Part shown: in pieces, positions 8,501 to 9,008 of the stretch
Layout of the letters: the number at the start of each line of letters is the position of its first letter
Position numbering within the stretch: position 1 is the first letter of the stretch
Origin: Hymenobacter sp.
GTDB lineage: Bacteria; Bacteroidota; Bacteroidia; Cytophagales; Hymenobacteraceae
Direction of reading: 5' to 3'
NCBI GenBank assembly: GCA_025362615.1
Contig: JANYFQ010000138.1
Span: 1 to 9,008 of the forward strand
Length of the DNA stretch: 9,008 bases
The notes under the pieces: model-generated
Database searches by the model: none
What the model saw: only the letters and a program-made list of their open reading frames with translations
What the model was told of the DNA's origin: nothing
Position numbers and translations under genes: made by a program

Positions 8501-8738
8501 GCAGCCGGATTTTGTAAAGCAGCGCCCGCACGTAAGTCGGGGCGTTGTTGCTTTTGCGGGCCTCCTGGTAGATGGCCTCGACCAGCGGCGCGGCCGTGGC
8601 GGTCTGGTTTTTGGCCAGCAGTTGGTCGATTTTTTTCCAACGGGCGGCCAACGGGCCGGCGGGCGGGCCGGGCGCGGCGCGGTTGGCAGAAGGAATGGCC
8701 ATCAACAAAAAAAGGCAAGCCAGCAGGAAATAGCGCAT
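2529..8738 (-). CDS. Large alpha-2-macroglobulin family protein with CxEQ thioester
   Basis: This 2069-residue protein belongs to the bacterial alpha-2-macroglobulin family, thought to trap attacking proteases in the envelope: bait cleavage exposes a Cys-Gln thioester that bonds covalently to the protease. I chose the ATG at 8738 because it begins a signal peptide (MRYFLLACLFLLMAIPSANRA); codons further upstream encode a Pro/Arg-rich stretch that would bury it. Residues about 30-380 are helical and Ala/Leu-rich. MG-type beta domains follow: MG2 at about 615-715 (TDRAICRPGQTLYFKG), then VEDYKRPTF. A Met-rich, bait-like stretch spans about 1195-1255. The A2M domain starts near 1261 (ALWEPALRTDKDG). 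The thioester motif is YPYECSEQ with Cys1516 and Gln1519, inside a helical domain to about 1835. C-terminal MG domains end with a receptor-binding-like segment. An A-rich insertion lies at 1427-1439. No Shine-Dalgarno is visible. E. coli YfhM is the studied relative; whether this protein is lipid-anchored or soluble is not settled. Confidence 0.93.
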   Translation of the reverse strand: MRYFLLACLFLLMAIPSANRAAPGPPAGPLAARWKKIDQLLAKNQTATAAPLVEAIYQEARKSNNAPTYVRALLYKIRLLENRENDADERAIALLEKDLQTADFPARPILHSLLAELYVKYLNQNRYRLYNRTAGADATAEDSTNASGGADGGTTLATWDVGRLGSAIVRHYTQSMADAPQKQLATTLAELGDLAAGGDAEGRALRPSLFDLLAHRAIAGLQNQELYLTRPEQQFEATDPKLWGTAAEFAALKLAGPAVDSLNGNLAALQTMQRLTAVRLAQTSAGAANAANPAALADVDLLRLNFLRGLTSGPGPEASYETALRQMAETYNALPISTEFVASRAELLRETDPVAAVKLAKSAEAAFPKSRGAARARQLRASIERPELAFAADEIVLPNQGWRLGLTVRNVSELHVWAFKISLAERVQFDQIGTDARDRRYARILKNKPAAAWAVPVPALPVSFKEQKFAAAGAALPLGYYLVVMSNRAALPTRPVAGAVVQYGLLGASELSAVQRADPAAEAGAGQLLVLHRQTGALLPGTNVQARFQRYDAQTNRVKQRLGPVQQTDAASLVALPRPEQADNRSDQLSAVQFWRGADTLQIDGPNYYNAYPRFAAPVAQRQTFLFTDRAICRPGQTLYFKGILTETSGNKTRPVAGQPVSLRLTDVNGQTAQTLAFTTSDFGSFHGSLVLPTGLLNGEMSLQTDQGNVSFAVEDYKRPTFLVALDSVPGRPQLGQELTVTGRARAYAGQATDGATVRYRVLRRELWMLFDGGYGRRGGHGGYHPNPGGSQEIAHGTATTDAEGRFRFVFVPPPVPAAGGRRWEPGFAFGITADVTDAAGETRSATRTLVIGRNPLSLHLEGPNLLDRQRPQLFNLRAANATGEALPAAGTLRLLARRYAPNPPGVPGPPPLDADNELPAKLLQTLAFDTKNGPALDLKAAFAALPTGLYRLEAQAAVPDTAARASLNFSLYDSEAAALPFATPYWALALPDSVAPGQPARLLLGSSEAGARVLLEVEREGKLLRAEWLTLNANEQLRLTLASGPPAARGPLVIHTTQVLHNRLYRSDFTVTVAEKPQPLQVSLSTFRDRLQPGQRETWRFTVRQANGQPAPAELLATLYDQSLDVFRPHSFMEMNFGPDYFPALFGWEGQFGRLEGRGLLEYYSGNAPTGVEYPRLQTWNGFISRSRSGGGQLQRRVAMKSESSGMDEVRVMAVAAMAAPMQDRAMNEVVVSRALMQEGANSPASGRSAPPAPDLSAIPTRADFRETALWEPALRTDKDGNVVLEFQMPEAVTRWQLFVLAHDQNLHTGRLARQLVTQKEVQITSNAPRFFRQGDTFTFPARFSNLTDRATSGTAQLTLLDAATGQDVTGQLLKGPAQQPVSAAARQSTALGWEISLPADFAPAAITYKVVVQTGGKSAGKALSKKQETRNQKPETFSDGESNTLPVLPNKILVTESLPLPVVGPGTRTFELKKLTSTSSPTRRNYGLTLEMTANPAWYGVQSLPYLMEYPYECSEQVFSRLYANLLAAQILKANPRFKTVLAEWTRQAQSGTTAQKNALESKLAQNQELKNLLLQETPWVRDAQGETERLARLSTLFDAVRLQAETARALAKLQQMQAPSGAFPWFEKMPDDRYISQLIVAGFGKLKKLGAFDASQDETGRVVLANALRYLDHALAADYAALRRQKAVKLADDHLDDLQIQALYARSFWLNGNPNAEATASKSSYAYYREQAAKFWPSRSRCLQGQLALALFRVDAKAPAGQEILRGLRENALHSPELGMYWKDVTGGYYWREAPTETQATLIEAFDEIKRDQQAVDEMKLWLLKQKQTQHWESTRATADACYALLLRGSDWLTTSSPLQLTVGVETVQPAAAQAGTGYFKTTWAAADIKPAQGKVVITKTDPGVAWGALYWQYFEEIDRLTPAATPLSLERQLYRETRTAAGPQLEKITAAAPLKIGDALVVRLVLRTDRALEYVHLKDQRAAGLEPIAQTSGYRYQNGLGYYESPRDAATNFFLSEVPRGTHVFEYRLRASQAGDFSGGLSQVQCLYAPEFGAHSAGARLLIAK
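4425..4459 (-). repeat. 7-bp tandem repeat inside the A2M gene
   Basis: On the plus strand there are three exact copies of GGTTTCT (4425-4445), then the decayed copies CGTTTCT and TGTTTTT. On the coding strand the unit is AGAAACC, giving the peptide KKQETRNQKPETF (residues 1427-1439). It is strikingly A-rich in a GC-rich gene. It lies between the end of an MG strand (KVVVQTGG) and the conserved SDGE..LPVLPN segment that, as I know the family, normally follows closely, so it looks like an inserted simple repeat. Seven is not a multiple of three, so changing by one unit would shift the frame, while changing by three adds or removes seven residues. Confidence 0.8.
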
Positions 8739-8815
8739 GGGCGAAGGAACAAAGTTGGGCCGTAAAGATGCCGGCCGCAGCGGCATTGCACACGGTTGGC
8801 GCACAACCGCCCCCG

Positions 8816-8847
8816 AAGCAATAAACGCCCGCTGGTTGTTATTGCTT
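8816..8847. promoter_or_regulatory. 9-bp inverted repeat, possible operator for the A2M gene
   Basis: AAGCAATAA (8816-8824) and TTATTGCTT (8839-8847) are exact reverse complements separated by 14 bases. The pair is AT-rich in a GC-rich surrounding and lies 78-109 bp upstream of the A2M start codon, a plausible place for a dimeric regulator to bind. The plus strand continues as a run of five T (8846-8850), so it could be read as a weak plus-strand terminator, but no plus-strand gene ends here. The symmetry is seen directly; the regulatory role is inferred. Confidence 0.4.
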
Positions 8848-8871
8848 TTTACCCGCTGATAGTACGCGGCT

Positions 8872-8920
8872 GGCGCGGGCCTCCAGGCCCGTGCCGACTA
8901 CTCGTGGGCCTCTGGCCCGC
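8872..8920. repeat. Doublet of GC-rich hairpins (REP-like)
   Basis: Two similar stem-loops lie eight bases apart. The first pairs 8872-8882 with 8885-8895 (GGCGCGGGCCT against AGGCCCGTGCC, with one G-T wobble). The second pairs 8904-8910 with 8914-8920 (GTGGGCC against GGCCCGC, with one wobble). They share the pattern GGGCCTC then GGCCCG, so one looks like a diverged copy of the other. Paired intergenic hairpins of this kind resemble REP/BIME elements. They could also terminate a gene entering from the right, but neither has a T-run in either direction. Confidence 0.5.
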
Positions 8921-8942
8921 ACCCCAGGCCGAAATTGCTGGG

Positions 8943-9008
8943 GTCGTTCAACGCAAGTCGTTCAACGCAAGTCGTTCAACGCAAGTCGTTCAACGCAAGT
9001 CGTTCAAC
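8943..9008. repeat. 14-bp perfect tandem repeat array, open at right edge
   Basis: The unit GTCGTTCAACGCAA occurs four times without a mismatch (8943-8956, 8957-8970, 8971-8984, 8985-8998), and a fifth copy is cut by the window end after ten bases. No spacer separates the copies, so this is a true tandem repeat and not CRISPR. Each unit contains CGTT and AACG in alternation, giving weak internal symmetry. The plus strand is free of stops through the array in all frames, while the minus strand meets TGA every 42 bases. The complete identity of the copies suggests recent expansion or ongoing homogenisation. Confidence 0.93.

Larger units (their letters stand above)
8739..8942. other. Non-coding region upstream of the A2M gene
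   Basis: No convincing reading frame lies here. On the A2M coding strand the bases just before the ATG are pyrimidine-rich (TTCCTTCGCCC) with no AGGAGG-like site. A small hairpin, CGGTTG (8793-8798) with CAACCG (8804-8809), would fall in the leader if transcription starts further upstream. A clear Bacteroidota promoter (TTG near -33 with TAnnTTTG near -7) was not found. Larger symmetric elements in the region are listed separately. Confidence 0.5.

Noticed and set aside
8715..8738. Lipoprotein signal (LLAC, Cys at residue 8) in the A2M protein
   Set aside because: The Cys comes before most of the hydrophobic core, too close to the N-terminus for a normal lipobox. A signal peptidase I type cleavage after about residue 20 fits better, though I cannot exclude lipidation.
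8751..8758. CAACTTTG as a Bacteroidota -7 promoter element for the A2M gene
   Set aside because: It is one base from TAnnTTTG, but no TTG stands at the right distance upstream, and it would leave a leader of only a few bases.
6828..8765. Long open frame on the plus strand opposite the A2M gene (645 codons)
   Set aside because: The translation is rich in Arg, Gly, His and Gln without any recognisable domain, and it lies wholly opposite strong A2M coding sequence apart from its last few codons. It is a by-product of GC-rich codon use.
8739..8804. Longer A2M start at GTG 8804 or ATG 8786
   Set aside because: These add a Pro/Arg-rich stretch ahead of a clear signal peptide, which would stop it acting as one. 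The ATG at 8738 places the signal at the N-terminus.
8943..9008. CRISPR array
   Set aside because: The repeats are contiguous with no spacers and only 14 bp long.

Overview
The window looks like a piece of a GC-rich Bacteroidota chromosome, most like Hymenobacter or a close relative. Three things point there. The left gene ends in a type IX secretion (T9SS) C-terminal sorting domain, a system confined to the Bacteroidota. The right gene is a very large alpha-2-macroglobulin of the form common in that phylum. Neither gene has a convincing Shine-Dalgarno sequence, which is usual there. The genus is inferred from GC content and protein style only.

Layout: positions 3-2399 (+) hold the 3' part of a secreted, multidomain surface protein (fibronectin type III domain, beta-rich stalk, T9SS tail) whose 5' end lies outside the window. 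Positions 2400-2528 are a short convergent intergenic region with a perfect 14-bp-arm palindrome between two direct copies of a roughly 20-bp repeat. Positions 2529-8738 (-) hold one complete alpha-2-macroglobulin gene of 2069 codons, with signal peptide, MG domains, bait-like region, A2M domain and an intact CxEQ thioester motif. Positions 8739-9008 are non-coding. They contain a 9-bp inverted repeat in the upstream region of the A2M gene, a doublet of GC-rich hairpins, and a perfect 14-bp tandem repeat that runs off the right edge.

The two genes are convergent and share no visible operon. Both products act at or outside the cell envelope: one is a T9SS-exported surface protein, the other a probable periplasmic or envelope-bound trap for foreign proteases. 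I see no functional link beyond location.

The least explained material is the repeats. The 14-bp unit at the right edge, read on the minus strand, is nearly identical to the core of the repeats around the palindrome 6.5 kb away, which suggests a dispersed family of short intergenic elements. Separately, the A2M gene carries an A-rich 7-bp repeat inside its reading frame, directly before a conserved segment and upstream of the thioester domain. I see no mobile element gene, RNA gene, CRISPR array or evident new multi-gene system.
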